Of a stretch of 29,304 bases of DNA, positions 1-7,352 are shown one piece after another. Numbering within the stretch: position 1 is the first letter of the stretch; each line of letters opens with the position of its first letter. The translations under genes and the position numbers were made by a program. The notes under the pieces were generated by a model. That model searched no databases. It was not told the origin of the DNA and saw only the letters and a program-made list of their open reading frames with translations. Source of the stretch: a virus; IMG/VR virus record IMGVR_UViG_3300025598_002118, positions 1-29,304 of that record; one strand, 5' to 3'.

Positions 1-175
1 TGGAATCTTGACTTTTACTAAAAAATAATGCCCAAGCACCATTTTTTGCAGATGTAGATACTGTAGAAATTACACCCTTGTGGCCATAATGGGGAGGATT
101 ACTTCTCATAAATGCAAAACTTACATGTGGTCCAACGGCTTCATTAAAATTAGTGCGAGTGGTTAAGGTCATCAT
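1..175 (-). CDS. N-terminal part of HxGH cytidylyl/adenylyltransferase-like protein (partial)
   Basis: The frame stays open from the ATG at 175 to the window edge (58 codons), so only the N-terminus is seen. Residues 23-32 read MRSNPPHYGH, a good match to the first signature of the HxGH nucleotidyltransferase superfamily (R-x-N-P-P-x-x-G-H), which binds the nucleotide triphosphate. Near the edge, SKSQD resembles the S-x-S-Q-D stretch that follows the second strand in phage members of this family. Such enzymes join CTP or ATP to a phosphorylated small molecule; the substrate cannot be read here. The ATG is preceded by a late-type promoter box and an inverted repeat. A second ATG directly follows the first (172). 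It lies next to a ligase-fold nucleotidyltransferase gene, a pairing I recall from marine T4-like phages. The family is fairly secure; the substrate is unknown. Confidence 0.7.
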   Translation of the reverse strand, partial: MMTLTTRTNFNEAVGPHVSFAFMRSNPPHYGHKGVISTVSTSAKNGAWALFFSKSQDS

Positions 176-180
176 ATAAT

Positions 181-201
181 CCAGATAAAATATTTATCTG
201 G
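181..201. repeat. Perfect 9-bp inverted repeat around a late-promoter box
   Basis: CCAGATAAA and TTTATCTGG flank a 3-base centre, giving a perfect hairpin or palindrome in the 28-base gap between two minus-strand genes. It encloses a GATAAATA box. There is no T-run after it on the minus strand, so a simple rho-independent terminator is unlikely. It could be a terminator or processing hairpin for the upstream gene, or a protein-binding palindrome over the promoter. Confidence 0.6.
191..198 (-). promoter_or_regulatory. T4-late-like promoter box GATAAATA
   Basis: Seven of eight bases match the T4 late consensus TATAAATA, with A/T-rich ATTTTA following as at 2051 and 11725. The box ends 15 bases before the start codon at 175, which would give a leader of about 10 bases. 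Confidence 0.5.
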
Positions 202-203
202 AT

Positions 204-908
204 TTAATTTAACGCTATTACTTCTTTACTGCCAAGAATCTGTGCAGTGTATTTGCAAGCACGTGGATTGATGATATTCACTTCTTTTTCTTCTGGATTA
301 CCACGAACATCTACGCTTAAATTATCAATATTGTTTGGTGGAGTTGTAGCAGTGAGTAAAACATAAACTTCTTTGCCTTCGCTATGTGTGCGACCTTCAA
401 CACCTTCTATATAATCATCAATAACATCACGATCAACGGTCCAGTGTGAACCTAAATCTGTGCGATTCAAATCTTCAAATTTTTGTAAGAATACAATACG
501 ATATAGCACACCACCTTGTTGTATTATAGCATCAACTTCATTGCTATAATCATAAATTTCAACTGCTCCACGACGACTATCGCCATAATAATCTGTCCAA
601 AACTTTAATGCATCAGCAAAATATTTTGGATCAATCAGCCTATTGTTTTTTTCTTTTGCGGGTGATGGCAGCGTATTAAAATATTCCCATGTATTAGAAT
701 CACGAACAACGCTAAACTCTTCTGGTTTAGCACCATTATTTTTTATGGCATAATCAATCCGATATTTTGTATACCAATCTACTGCTTCATCATATGAATT
801 AAAAAACTTTGCATTATCGTGCATATCGTTTGGCTTACCATTACGAAACAATTCATAATAACCCGGTCCAGTTTTTTGTGGCGTGGTTTCTATTTCACTT
901 ATACGCAT
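204..908 (-). CDS. Unknown phage protein; faint ADP-ribosyltransferase-like features
   Basis: A 234-residue protein of no firmly recognised family. The start is taken as the ATG at 908, which overlaps the stop of the upstream gene as TAATG; a TTG 15 bases upstream is also in frame but less likely. The C-terminal half has features that recall an ADP-ribosyltransferase fold: a strand with LYR (Arg at about 137), a GSHW stretch at 153-156, and EEKEV near 206-210 followed by NPRACKYT, placed like the catalytic E-x-E strand of R-S-E class enzymes. The middle S-T-S element is not clear, so this is a hypothesis only. It is sandwiched between two nucleotidyltransferase-like genes and probably cotranscribed with the ligase-like one. 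Confidence 0.75.
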   Translation of the reverse strand: MRISEIETTPQKTGPGYYELFRNGKPNDMHDNAKFFNSYDEAVDWYTKYRIDYAIKNNGAKPEEFSVVRDSNTWEYFNTLPSPAKEKNNRLIDPKYFADALKFWTDYYGDSRRGAVEIYDYSNEVDAIIQQGGVLYRIVFLQKFEDLNRTDLGSHWTVDRDVIDDYIEGVEGRTHSEGKEVYVLLTATTPPNNIDNLSVDVRGNPEEKEVNIINPRACKYTAQILGSKEVIALN

Positions 909-2044
909 TAGGTTGGTGTCCAACGATGTCTTGGAACCAACTTAACATTTGGTTCGCCTGTTTTACCATATACTACATAGCCTTCACCGCCAGCCTCGCC
1001 TTTGGTTGTTTGCTGTATGTCACCGCTTTCTGCGTCAAGTTGCGCAATAATGCTATCTTTAATTGCACGTAGATTTTCCAATACATTAAATGTAGCAAGG
1101 AATCCACGTTGATTCTTAGTAACCCATTCGGTAATTTTATTCTGCATAGGCACACTTTGACGACTGCTTGGTAACCACTCTAAAAACTTATTTGCTAAAC
1201 CTTTGGTGGTTCCAGTACGTGCCATTTGATTATTAAAATTATATAAGATACCCTTAAATCCAGCCATTTTCATAGCAGTAAGATTTTGGTCATTTAAGAA
1301 ATTATCAATAGCGTTTTTGTTGGTAGCAACATATTTTTGTAAATTGGCAACTGCAGTTGTATCTATTTGTGGCTTTGATGCTGCATAACGTGGTCCTAGC
1401 ACAATAAGACCAGCAGTTTTATTAAATGCACTAAAATCACTTATAGGTTGTTGTTCATCATCGCCCATACCAAATTGTGGAAAGAAAGCATGACCAACAA
1501 CGGCTGCTGTTGCTTTACTGATACGTTGACCTAGTTCACTCGTAGAACTAACAGTATAAGTTACATTATTAGGTGTAAAACTATACGCACCATCTTGCAA
1601 CTTAGGACGAGCCATAAACAACAAATCACCATAAACATAACCGCGAAAATTGTTTGGTGTTGCCGCTTCGAATAGTGACCAAAGACTAGCAAACTCTGTT
1701 GCAAATTTTTGACGATTCGCAATTTCTTCTGGTGTTTCTGCTTTACCAGTTTGCATGATAAAACGTGCAAGTTCACTTGGTGATTGAGATTTACCATCTA
1801 TGGTTTTCTTTAACCAGCCATTATGACCAACCATGATAAACTTACCATCAGGCTCACGACCCCAATAAACTTGTGGCTTGCCATCCCACTTCCAGCGTAT
1901 CTGTTGTGGATTGCGTGATATATTAGCAAGTTTATTAATTGCTTTTTCAGCACCTAAACTTCCTTCAATAAGAACAAGGTCTTCAAGGTGTTGGAACGCA
2001 CGACCAACTTTTGGTGCTTCTGTTAGTATTTGGTTTATAAACAT
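908..2044 (-). CDS. DNA-ligase-fold nucleotidyltransferase-like protein
   Basis: 378 residues. Motifs of the covalent nucleotidyltransferase superfamily (DNA/RNA ligases, capping enzymes) occur in order. KWDG at 52-55 corresponds to motif I, with Lys52 the expected AMP-accepting lysine. RGYVYGDLLF at about 134-143 sits where motif III is expected. EGYVVYG at about 354-360 resembles motif IV, and VKLVPR at about 367-372 resembles motif V with its second lysine. The C-terminus ends soon after motif V, so an OB-fold as in true DNA ligases is lacking. Related proteins occur in marine T4-like phages, usually annotated hypothetical. A perfect TATAAATA box lies 6 bases upstream of the ATG and no Shine-Dalgarno is visible, so the mRNA may be almost leaderless. 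The fold is likely; the substrate (DNA, RNA or a small molecule) is unknown. Confidence 0.7.
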   Translation of the reverse strand: MFINQILTEAPKVGRAFQHLEDLVLIEGSLGAEKAINKLANISRNPQQIRWKWDGKPQVYWGREPDGKFIMVGHNGWLKKTIDGKSQSPSELARFIMQTGKAETPEEIANRQKFATEFASLWSLFEAATPNNFRGYVYGDLLFMARPKLQDGAYSFTPNNVTYTVSSTSELGQRISKATAAVVGHAFFPQFGMGDDEQQPISDFSAFNKTAGLIVLGPRYAASKPQIDTTAVANLQKYVATNKNAIDNFLNDQNLTAMKMAGFKGILYNFNNQMARTGTTKGLANKFLEWLPSSRQSVPMQNKITEWVTKNQRGFLATFNVLENLRAIKDSIIAQLDAESGDIQQTTKGEAGGEGYVVYGKTGEPNVKLVPRHRWTPT

Positions 2045-2050
2045 TATAAA

Positions 2051-2058
2051 ATATTTAT
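2051..2058 (-). promoter_or_regulatory. T4-late-like promoter TATAAATA
   Basis: Exact match to the T4 late promoter consensus. It overlaps the TAA stop of the upstream gene and lies 6 bases before the ATG at 2044. With T4 spacing the transcript would start within a base or two of the ATG. Confidence 0.65.
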
Positions 2059-2540
2059 AGGTTTTCTAAGAACCAGATATAGGTTGGAACAGAGAATGTT
2101 AAACGCCATTCACCATTCCAACCTAAGTTTTTGTATGAATCAGGTAGAGGCTCTGCTTCGTAAAATGGAAAGTCTACATTTTCATTCATTTGTTTATGAT
2201 ACTTTCCTAAATTATAAAAAAGATAATCTAATTCAATTTCATCTATTTCTATTTGTTTTATGTTTAATATTTGATCTGCAACAATTTCATATTTTTCATT
2301 TAACTTAGTATGAATATTTGTTTTGTCAATTAATCGAATTTGTATAGTATGCTCACCTTCTGTAAGTTCACGTGAAAAACTAATAACTTTTTCGTTATTG
2401 TCATTATTTTTTTCAATTACTACACCGTCTTCGATTAATTCATTATCAAGTAGAACAGCAAACTTTGGTGGCTCGTTGTGCCAGTCACTATCAAGTGTAA
2501 CCTTAATATCAACTGTTTCTGTTTCTACTTGAATACTCAT
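2055..2540 (-). CDS. Unknown phage protein, probably beta-rich
   Basis: 161 residues, not recognised. The first hundred residues alternate hydrophobic and charged positions typical of beta strands (for example VDIKVTLDSDW, then KFAVLLDNELI), and HTIQIRLID near residue 65 looks like a sandwich-fold strand. The C-terminus has an aromatic-rich tail, including GWNGEWRLTF and PTYIWFLEN. This combination suggests a small binding or virion-associated domain, but no function can be assigned. The start at 2540 has AAGG eight bases upstream. It lies just downstream of the glycosyltransferase-like gene and is probably cotranscribed with it. Confidence 0.75.
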   Translation of the reverse strand: MSIQVETETVDIKVTLDSDWHNEPPKFAVLLDNELIEDGVVIEKNNDNNEKVISFSRELTEGEHTIQIRLIDKTNIHTKLNEKYEIVADQILNIKQIEIDEIELDYLFYNLGKYHKQMNENVDFPFYEAEPLPDSYKNLGWNGEWRLTFSVPTYIWFLENL

Positions 2541-2549
2541 AGTTTAACC

Positions 2550-3440
2550 TTATTTTACACTATCTTTTTTCTTAAGATTTAATTTTATTGGTTTAACTTG
2601 CTGTGGTGGTTGTTGTGCTTGTTCTAGCGGATATTTTGCATCAGGATTTAGATGATGCGGCCCGCCATTACTAACTTGATTTGTTAGAACTTTCTTTAGT
2701 TCTTCAACATCACCTTCATATTTGTGATAACCAGTATGATCAAGTTTAATACCAGTATCAGCAAAAATTTTACCACCAGCCATGCGCCATAGATAACAGA
2801 ATGTCCAATCTTCACTAAGATAGTTGTCATCTTTGTCAATCATGGTATCAAATAAACCATACATAAGTGGTTCGTATTGCGCACCAATACCAATATTATC
2901 ACGATATTTTAATTCAGGATGCAGCGAAATCAATTGTTCAATTACATGGCGTTTTACCATCATGAATCCTGTACCTAGTGTAGAAACTTCAACTAGATCA
3001 CCCATAGAAATTGGGTTAGGAACTGTGTTAATAACATAGCGAATAGGAATACGCTTCATAGGATATACACCGCCAACAACATCTTGATTTGCAAGTAACA
3101 AACGAATGATGGCCTCTGGGTCAAAACCAAGATCAACGTCAATAAACATAAGATGTGTTGCTGCTTGATTAAACAAGAATTTTGCTACTAGGTTATTGCG
3201 TCCACGAGTAATAAGTGATTCATTAACCATAGTATCAATACTATAATTTAATCCCATTTTACCAGCAATAATGCCAAACTTAATCATAGCAATAAAAGTG
3301 GCTTCATTACATAAACCACCATACATAGGTAAACAAAAATGAATATGTTGTTTGCGAAGAAAATCTAATGCTTCTGGTGGCAAACCGAATGTTTCGGCTT
3401 TGGGTTGTTGTTGATTTTGTGGATTAAGTGTTTCTGTCAT
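2550..3440 (-). CDS. Glycosyltransferase-like protein (GT-A fold)
   Basis: 296 residues from the chosen ATG at 3440, which has GGAAAG well placed upstream; an in-frame ATG at 3452 would add four residues but lacks an obvious ribosome site. Residues 98-105 read LMFIDVDL, a strand ending in a D-x-D motif (Asp101, Asp103) of the kind that holds the metal and sugar nucleotide in GT-A glycosyltransferases. LGTGFMMVKR at about 155-164 and SEDWTFCYLW at about 209-218 match the acceptor-side and E-D-x positions of family 2-like enzymes, and His235 could be a late metal ligand. The C-terminus is basic and proline/glutamine rich. The role is unknown: sugar decoration of virion, DNA or host surface are all possible. 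A proline/glutamine-rich stretch precedes the domain. Confidence 0.7.
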   Translation of the reverse strand: MTETLNPQNQQQPKAETFGLPPEALDFLRKQHIHFCLPMYGGLCNEATFIAMIKFGIIAGKMGLNYSIDTMVNESLITRGRNNLVAKFLFNQAATHLMFIDVDLGFDPEAIIRLLLANQDVVGGVYPMKRIPIRYVINTVPNPISMGDLVEVSTLGTGFMMVKRHVIEQLISLHPELKYRDNIGIGAQYEPLMYGLFDTMIDKDDNYLSEDWTFCYLWRMAGGKIFADTGIKLDHTGYHKYEGDVEELKKVLTNQVSNGGPHHLNPDAKYPLEQAQQPPQQVKPIKLNLKKKDSVK

Positions 3441-3502
3441 TGATCTTTCCATAATGTGTAGATATAATTAATTATCTAATTTAGTCACTATGGTAGAATT
3501 TT

Positions 3503-3874
3503 TTAAGTATTGTAAAGAACTTGATTGATATTACCACTAGCAAAGTTTGTAATATGCGCACGGCACCATACAAAATTGCCAGTGAAGTTAAAGAAATAAT
3601 TTCCAGTAGTAGGAGTGCTGCCATCACCGATTGCAGTTGAAGTAATATCAAACCAATCACTATCGGTTGGATTTTGTAGTAGAGTTGCTTGAAATTTAAT
3701 AATACCAACAAAGTTTGTTAATTTATAACTTACAGTGTGTAGACCATCAGTATAGCCATAGTAACCATTACCTTTTAACTGGTTGCTGCTCCAAGTTGTG
3801 CTAATACCATCATATGGTGGGTAAACTTGACCAAAACTTATTGCACTTAGCACTACTTGTGGTATACTTGCCAT
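3503..3874 (-). CDS. Small putative virion structural protein
   Basis: 123 residues, rich in Gly, Asn, Ser, Thr and aromatics with almost no charge, a composition typical of phage neck, tail or fibre-associated proteins. Strand-like segments such as GLHTVSYKL, GIIKFQATLL and NFVWCRAHITNF suggest an all-beta fold. It starts two bases after the stop of a 56-residue gene and shares a late-type promoter box with it, supporting a virion role. No named family is recognised, so the structural call rests on composition and promoter class. Confidence 0.65.
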   Translation of the reverse strand: MASIPQVVLSAISFGQVYPPYDGISTTWSSNQLKGNGYYGYTDGLHTVSYKLTNFVGIIKFQATLLQNPTDSDWFDITSTAIGDGSTPTTGNYFFNFTGNFVWCRAHITNFASGNINQVLYNT

Positions 3875-3876
3875 TA

Positions 3877-4047
3877 TTATTCCGCTTTTTCAACTTCAAC
3901 AATTATATTATTGCCAACTAATTCCTGAACAACACTTTCAATACTTTCAACAATATCATCACGCAGGATGTCTTGATTACTTGAATTTTTGTCAGCAACA
4001 AGTTTGCTTACTTTGATAACTAATACTTCTTCGTAGATTTTAGCCAT
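3877..4047 (-). CDS. Small acidic unknown protein (56 residues)
   Basis: A short complete reading frame from ATG 4047 to TAA 3877-3879. Its start overlaps the end of the upstream gene by eight bases. GGAG sits seven bases before the ATG, and a late-type AATAAATA box lies 15 bases upstream. The protein has strand-like EEVLVIKVSKLV near the N-terminus, then a probable helix (DDIVESIESVVQELV) and an acidic end. The tight fit between neighbours and a good ribosome site make it a real gene. Function unknown. Confidence 0.75.
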   Translation of the reverse strand: MAKIYEEVLVIKVSKLVADKNSSNQDILRDDIVESIESVVQELVGNNIIVEVEKAE

Positions 4048-4390
4048 TTAATTGCTCCGTAGTATTTATTCGTGGCTTGCGGCCACGCTTTTTGCCTGCG
4101 CCTTTTTTGAGTCCATCGGCTTTAATATCAAATGCCAAACCAAGACGCACAGGTTCCATACCATCAATTTCAATAATTTTGTCATTGGGAACGCTATATT
4201 TGCGACCATTTCTATGACTTGCAATAAACTTGTATATACCATCTTCATGATGCACACGGTCAACATTTAAGAACATCAATTCTTCTGTGGGCATACCACC
4301 AAATGCTTGGACAGGACACTTGGCAAGTATTCTGGTTTTGCGATTTATAATACCACGATCAATAAGTGCTTTTGCAAGATTGCCATTCAT
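4040..4390 (-). CDS. Unknown protein with C-terminal AT-hook-like basic tail
   Basis: 116 residues. The ATG at 4390 overlaps the TGA of the upstream gene (ATGA), indicating translational coupling. The body contains probable beta strands around the segments FLNVDRVHHEDGIYKFIASH and KYSVPNDKIIEID. The C-terminus is strongly basic and includes KKRGRKPR (about residues 99-106), which matches the R-G-R-K-P core of AT-hook minor-groove binders. DNA binding is therefore an inference from the tail; no enzymatic motif is visible. Confidence 0.75.
   Translation of the reverse strand: MNGNLAKALIDRGIINRKTRILAKCPVQAFGGMPTEELMFLNVDRVHHEDGIYKFIASHRNGRKYSVPNDKIIEIDGMEPVRLGLAFDIKADGLKKGAGKKRGRKPRINTTEQLNG
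4063..4070 (-). promoter_or_regulatory. T4-late-like promoter box AATAAATA
   Basis: Seven of eight bases match TATAAATA. It lies inside the end of the preceding gene, 15 bases before the ATG at 4047, with GGAG between. It would drive the small gene and the putative structural gene at 3503-3874. Confidence 0.45.
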
Positions 4391-5112
4391 ATTTTATTTT
4401 CCTTCTTTGCATGTTTATAAATCTTGTGGATGCCATTCTGAAACAGCATATATAGCAGCGGAATATTATCGCTACTTTTGCAGAATACACGAACGGCACC
4501 ATAATAATATCCAAATGTATCTTTACCAGTAACAGCACGTTTGCACCAACGTTCAAGATCATCATTCATGCTTAGGTCATCATTATTGCTTTCAACAAAT
4601 TTATACAGCGCAACCAACTTCTCACGCTGTAGTTGTTTATTGTTAAGATCAGATTGCCAACCCCAATATGTATTAAAGTCAACCTGATATTGGATATCTG
4701 GGTTATACTTTTTTTCACTGATAAGTTTTACATCAACAGCAATATTATCAAGATTATTCAACTCGTCAATATACTGCGTACTACTTGTAGTTAAACGATA
4801 AACAAGAGGACGCAGTTCTGGGTTGTCAAGAAACGCATCAAGCACGGCTGTTTGATTGGTAAAAATACGCAGATAACCTTCACGACGCGTACGTGCATAT
4901 GGATCAATATCACGAACTTGGTCTATGATAGTCTTCGCATGAGTCCACATCCAACGTTGCACTTCTTCATAGTGACCATTGCAACCCAATTCCAAACGGA
5001 ATCTATACTTTTGCTTATACCAAGTTTTAGCCTCACTGTTCACACGCCAACTCGGAAGCATGCTTTTGAACTTTTCCTGATACTCAATTATCTTTTGTTC
5101 TGTTACTGTCAT
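4387..5112 (-). CDS. Unknown phage protein, mostly alpha-helical
   Basis: 241 residues, not recognised. The sequence is rich in Trp, Tyr and charged residues, with probable helices through most of its length (for example HYEEVQRWMWTHAKTIIDQV near residue 47). Segments such as RRAVTGKDTFG-like basic turns and VRVFCKSSDN suggest a compact folded protein rather than a structural repeat. It overlaps the end of clpA by 29 bases and the next gene by ATGA, so it is probably expressed with clpA. No catalytic motif is evident. Confidence 0.75.
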   Translation of the reverse strand: MTVTEQKIIEYQEKFKSMLPSWRVNSEAKTWYKQKYRFRLELGCNGHYEEVQRWMWTHAKTIIDQVRDIDPYARTRREGYLRIFTNQTAVLDAFLDNPELRPLVYRLTTSSTQYIDELNNLDNIAVDVKLISEKKYNPDIQYQVDFNTYWGWQSDLNNKQLQREKLVALYKFVESNNDDLSMNDDLERWCKRAVTGKDTFGYYYGAVRVFCKSSDNIPLLYMLFQNGIHKIYKHAKKENKI

Positions 5113-7318
5113 TTTTCGCCACCAATTCTAACTTGTCATTAAGCAAGTCTACTTTAATTGTAACACCGTTTTGTGATTTGTCAAACAGTATTTTCTTTGC
5201 TAACGGAACTTTAATATATTCATGAATTGTGCGGCTCATTGGTCTTGCGCCAAGTTGTGGGCTATAACCCTTCTTGACAAGCCAATCATATGCAGTATCG
5301 GTAACATCGAGAGTGATGTTTTTACCAACCATTTGTGCCTGTAGTTCAGCGATAAACTTTTCAGCAATTTTGCGGATGGTTTTGGTATCTAATTTATTGA
5401 ATGTAACAATCGCATCTACACGATTGCGAAACTCTGGACGAAAATGTTCTTTAACAGCAGCATCTACGGCATCACTACGATCTTGGTTGCCAAAGCCAAT
5501 AACAAGACGTTCACTGTCAGCGGCACCAAGATTACTTGTCAAAATCAGTAGTGATTGGCGACAATCAGCACGTTTGCCGTTTGTGCCAGTAATAAAACCT
5601 TCGTCCATAACTTGCAGCAATACTTGTGCAACATCAGGATGTGCTTTTTCAATTTCATCAAATAGAATAATACAGTGTGGATTTTTGGCTACTTCACTAA
5701 TTAACAATCCACCCGCAAGGTTAGCATCTTCGTATCCAACATAGCCAGGTGGCGCACCAATCAATCTTGAAATGCTATGCCGTTCTTGATATTCACTCAT
5801 ATCAAAACGCAACAGTTTCATATTAAGTCTTTCACTTAATTGTTTGGCAAGTTCTGTTTTGCCTGTGCCAGTAGGTCCAAGAAATAAGAAGGAACCAACA
5901 GGTTTGTTGTCAGCCTTTAAGCCAGCCTGACTTACCAATACACGGTCAAGAACAGCATCTACGGCCGTATCTTGATTATAAACTTTTGCTTTAATTTCTT
6001 TGTCAAGGTTGGGCATTAGTTTTTGTGTATTTTCTACACCTAACTGTGATTCTGGAATACCAGTAATACGACTTAACTCACGACGAATCTGCGCAACATC
6101 AATTGTTCGTGATCCACGTGATTGTGTGCGTCTTAGTGCGGCTGCACTATCAATTAAATCAATTGCTTTATCTGGCAATTTTTTGTCTGCTTGATAGCGA
6201 TGACTTAACATTACTGCTTCAATTACAGCAGCATCTGTTATTTTTACGTTATGAAATGTTTCATAATTTGGTTTAATTCCAAGCATGATTGTTTTACAAT
6301 CTTCAATACTTGGTTCGCCTACATTTACTTTATTAAAACGGCGCATAAGAGCACGGTCTTTTTCAAAATGCTTGGTATACTCTTCCCATGTAGTAGAAGC
6401 AATAACCTTAAAGTCACCACGTGCAAGTGCTGGCTTAATCATATTACCAAAATCAACATTACTATTGCTGCCAGCACCTGCGCCATGCATTTGATGTGCT
6501 TCATCAATAAAAAGAATAACATTACCGCGTTCTGTTGCAGCAGTAAGTATTTCTTGTAGTCGCTCTTCAAAATCACCGCGATATTTGGTGCCAGCAAGTA
6601 ACGAACCAATATTCAAACTATAAACATCATGTTCTCGCAAAAACTTAGGAACATCATTATTCACAATATTATATGCAAGACCTTCAGCAATAGCAGTTTT
6701 ACCAACACCTGGATCGCCAACAAGAATAACATTACATTTATTTTTACGTGCAAGAATTTGTGTCATGTCAGCAATTTCACTTGCACGACCAATAACAGGA
6801 TCAATCTTGCCATTTATAACTAAATCATTTAGATTTGTGCAATACTCATCTAAGGCGTTGCCAACATGTACACCTTTTTTGCGATGCTTTGTAAATTCTT
6901 CAATAACTTTTTCTGGATCAACACCATATTTTTTTAGATAAAACGCAGCATGACTTTGTGTTTCTTTACTGATACTAAGATACAAATCAGTCAAGTTGAT
7001 TTGCTGACGACCAAGTAAGATTACTTGTGTGAAAGCACGATTAAAAACACGTTCAAGTGCATGTGTTTTCTTGGGTTCTACAATATCATCACTTTGTGGT
7101 ATATTTTCAAAAATATAATTTTCTAATTCTGTAATTAAATTAGGAACATCAATACCGATTTGTTCTAGTAAATTTTGAAAACCACGCTCATGGAGCATAC
7201 TGACTAGCAAATGTTCCACAGTATAATATTGGTGATTGTTATCAATAGCAAATTGCTTTGCTATTTTAACTACTTTTTCAAGGTCGCCATTAGAATTAAA
7301 GTTATTTGATTGGGTCAT
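5084..7318 (-). CDS. clpA: ClpA-type AAA+ protein unfoldase
   Basis: 744 residues, close to bacterial ClpA (about 758). An N-terminal Clp domain (1-145) precedes two AAA+ modules. D1 has Walker A GDPGVGKT (201-208), Walker B ILFIDEAH (268-275) and an RR finger region (326-327). D2 has Walker A GPTGTGKT (481-488), Walker B IILFDE (550-555) and FRNR (630-633). There is no long coiled-coil middle domain, so it is ClpA- rather than ClpB-like. VIGFG at 606-610 sits where ClpA carries the IGL/IGF loop that docks on ClpP, so the protein should be able to feed host protease. The pore motif GYVGYED is intact (525-531). It follows the dnaJ-like gene and has its own strong promoter predicted to start exactly at the ATG. 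ClpP and ClpS are not in the window. Likely role: controlled proteolysis or remodelling of host proteins. Confidence 0.93.
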   Translation of the reverse strand: MTQSNNFNSNGDLEKVVKIAKQFAIDNNHQYYTVEHLLVSMLHERGFQNLLEQIGIDVPNLITELENYIFENIPQSDDIVEPKKTHALERVFNRAFTQVILLGRQQINLTDLYLSISKETQSHAAFYLKKYGVDPEKVIEEFTKHRKKGVHVGNALDEYCTNLNDLVINGKIDPVIGRASEIADMTQILARKNKCNVILVGDPGVGKTAIAEGLAYNIVNNDVPKFLREHDVYSLNIGSLLAGTKYRGDFEERLQEILTAATERGNVILFIDEAHQMHGAGAGSNSNVDFGNMIKPALARGDFKVIASTTWEEYTKHFEKDRALMRRFNKVNVGEPSIEDCKTIMLGIKPNYETFHNVKITDAAVIEAVMLSHRYQADKKLPDKAIDLIDSAAALRRTQSRGSRTIDVAQIRRELSRITGIPESQLGVENTQKLMPNLDKEIKAKVYNQDTAVDAVLDRVLVSQAGLKADNKPVGSFLFLGPTGTGKTELAKQLSERLNMKLLRFDMSEYQERHSISRLIGAPPGYVGYEDANLAGGLLISEVAKNPHCIILFDEIEKAHPDVAQVLLQVMDEGFITGTNGKRADCRQSLLILTSNLGAADSERLVIGFGNQDRSDAVDAAVKEHFRPEFRNRVDAIVTFNKLDTKTIRKIAEKFIAELQAQMVGKNITLDVTDTAYDWLVKKGYSPQLGARPMSRTIHEYIKVPLAKKILFDKSQNGVTIKVDLLNDKLELVAKNDSNRTKDN

Positions 7319-7324
7319 AATACT

Positions 7325-7352
7325 AATATAACACCATTTTACTTTCTGTCAA
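7325..7352 (-). promoter_or_regulatory. Sigma70-type promoter of clpA
   Basis: TTGACA at 7352-7347, a 16-base spacer, and TATATT at 7330-7325. The -35 box overlaps the TGA stop of the dnaJ-like gene. Standard spacing puts +1 at 7318, the A of the clpA ATG, so the transcript would be leaderless. Confidence 0.75.

Noticed and set aside
908-923. TTG start at 923 for the gene ending at 204
   Set aside because: The ATG at 908 overlaps the upstream stop as TAATG, the coupling used repeatedly in this window, and needs no rare start codon.
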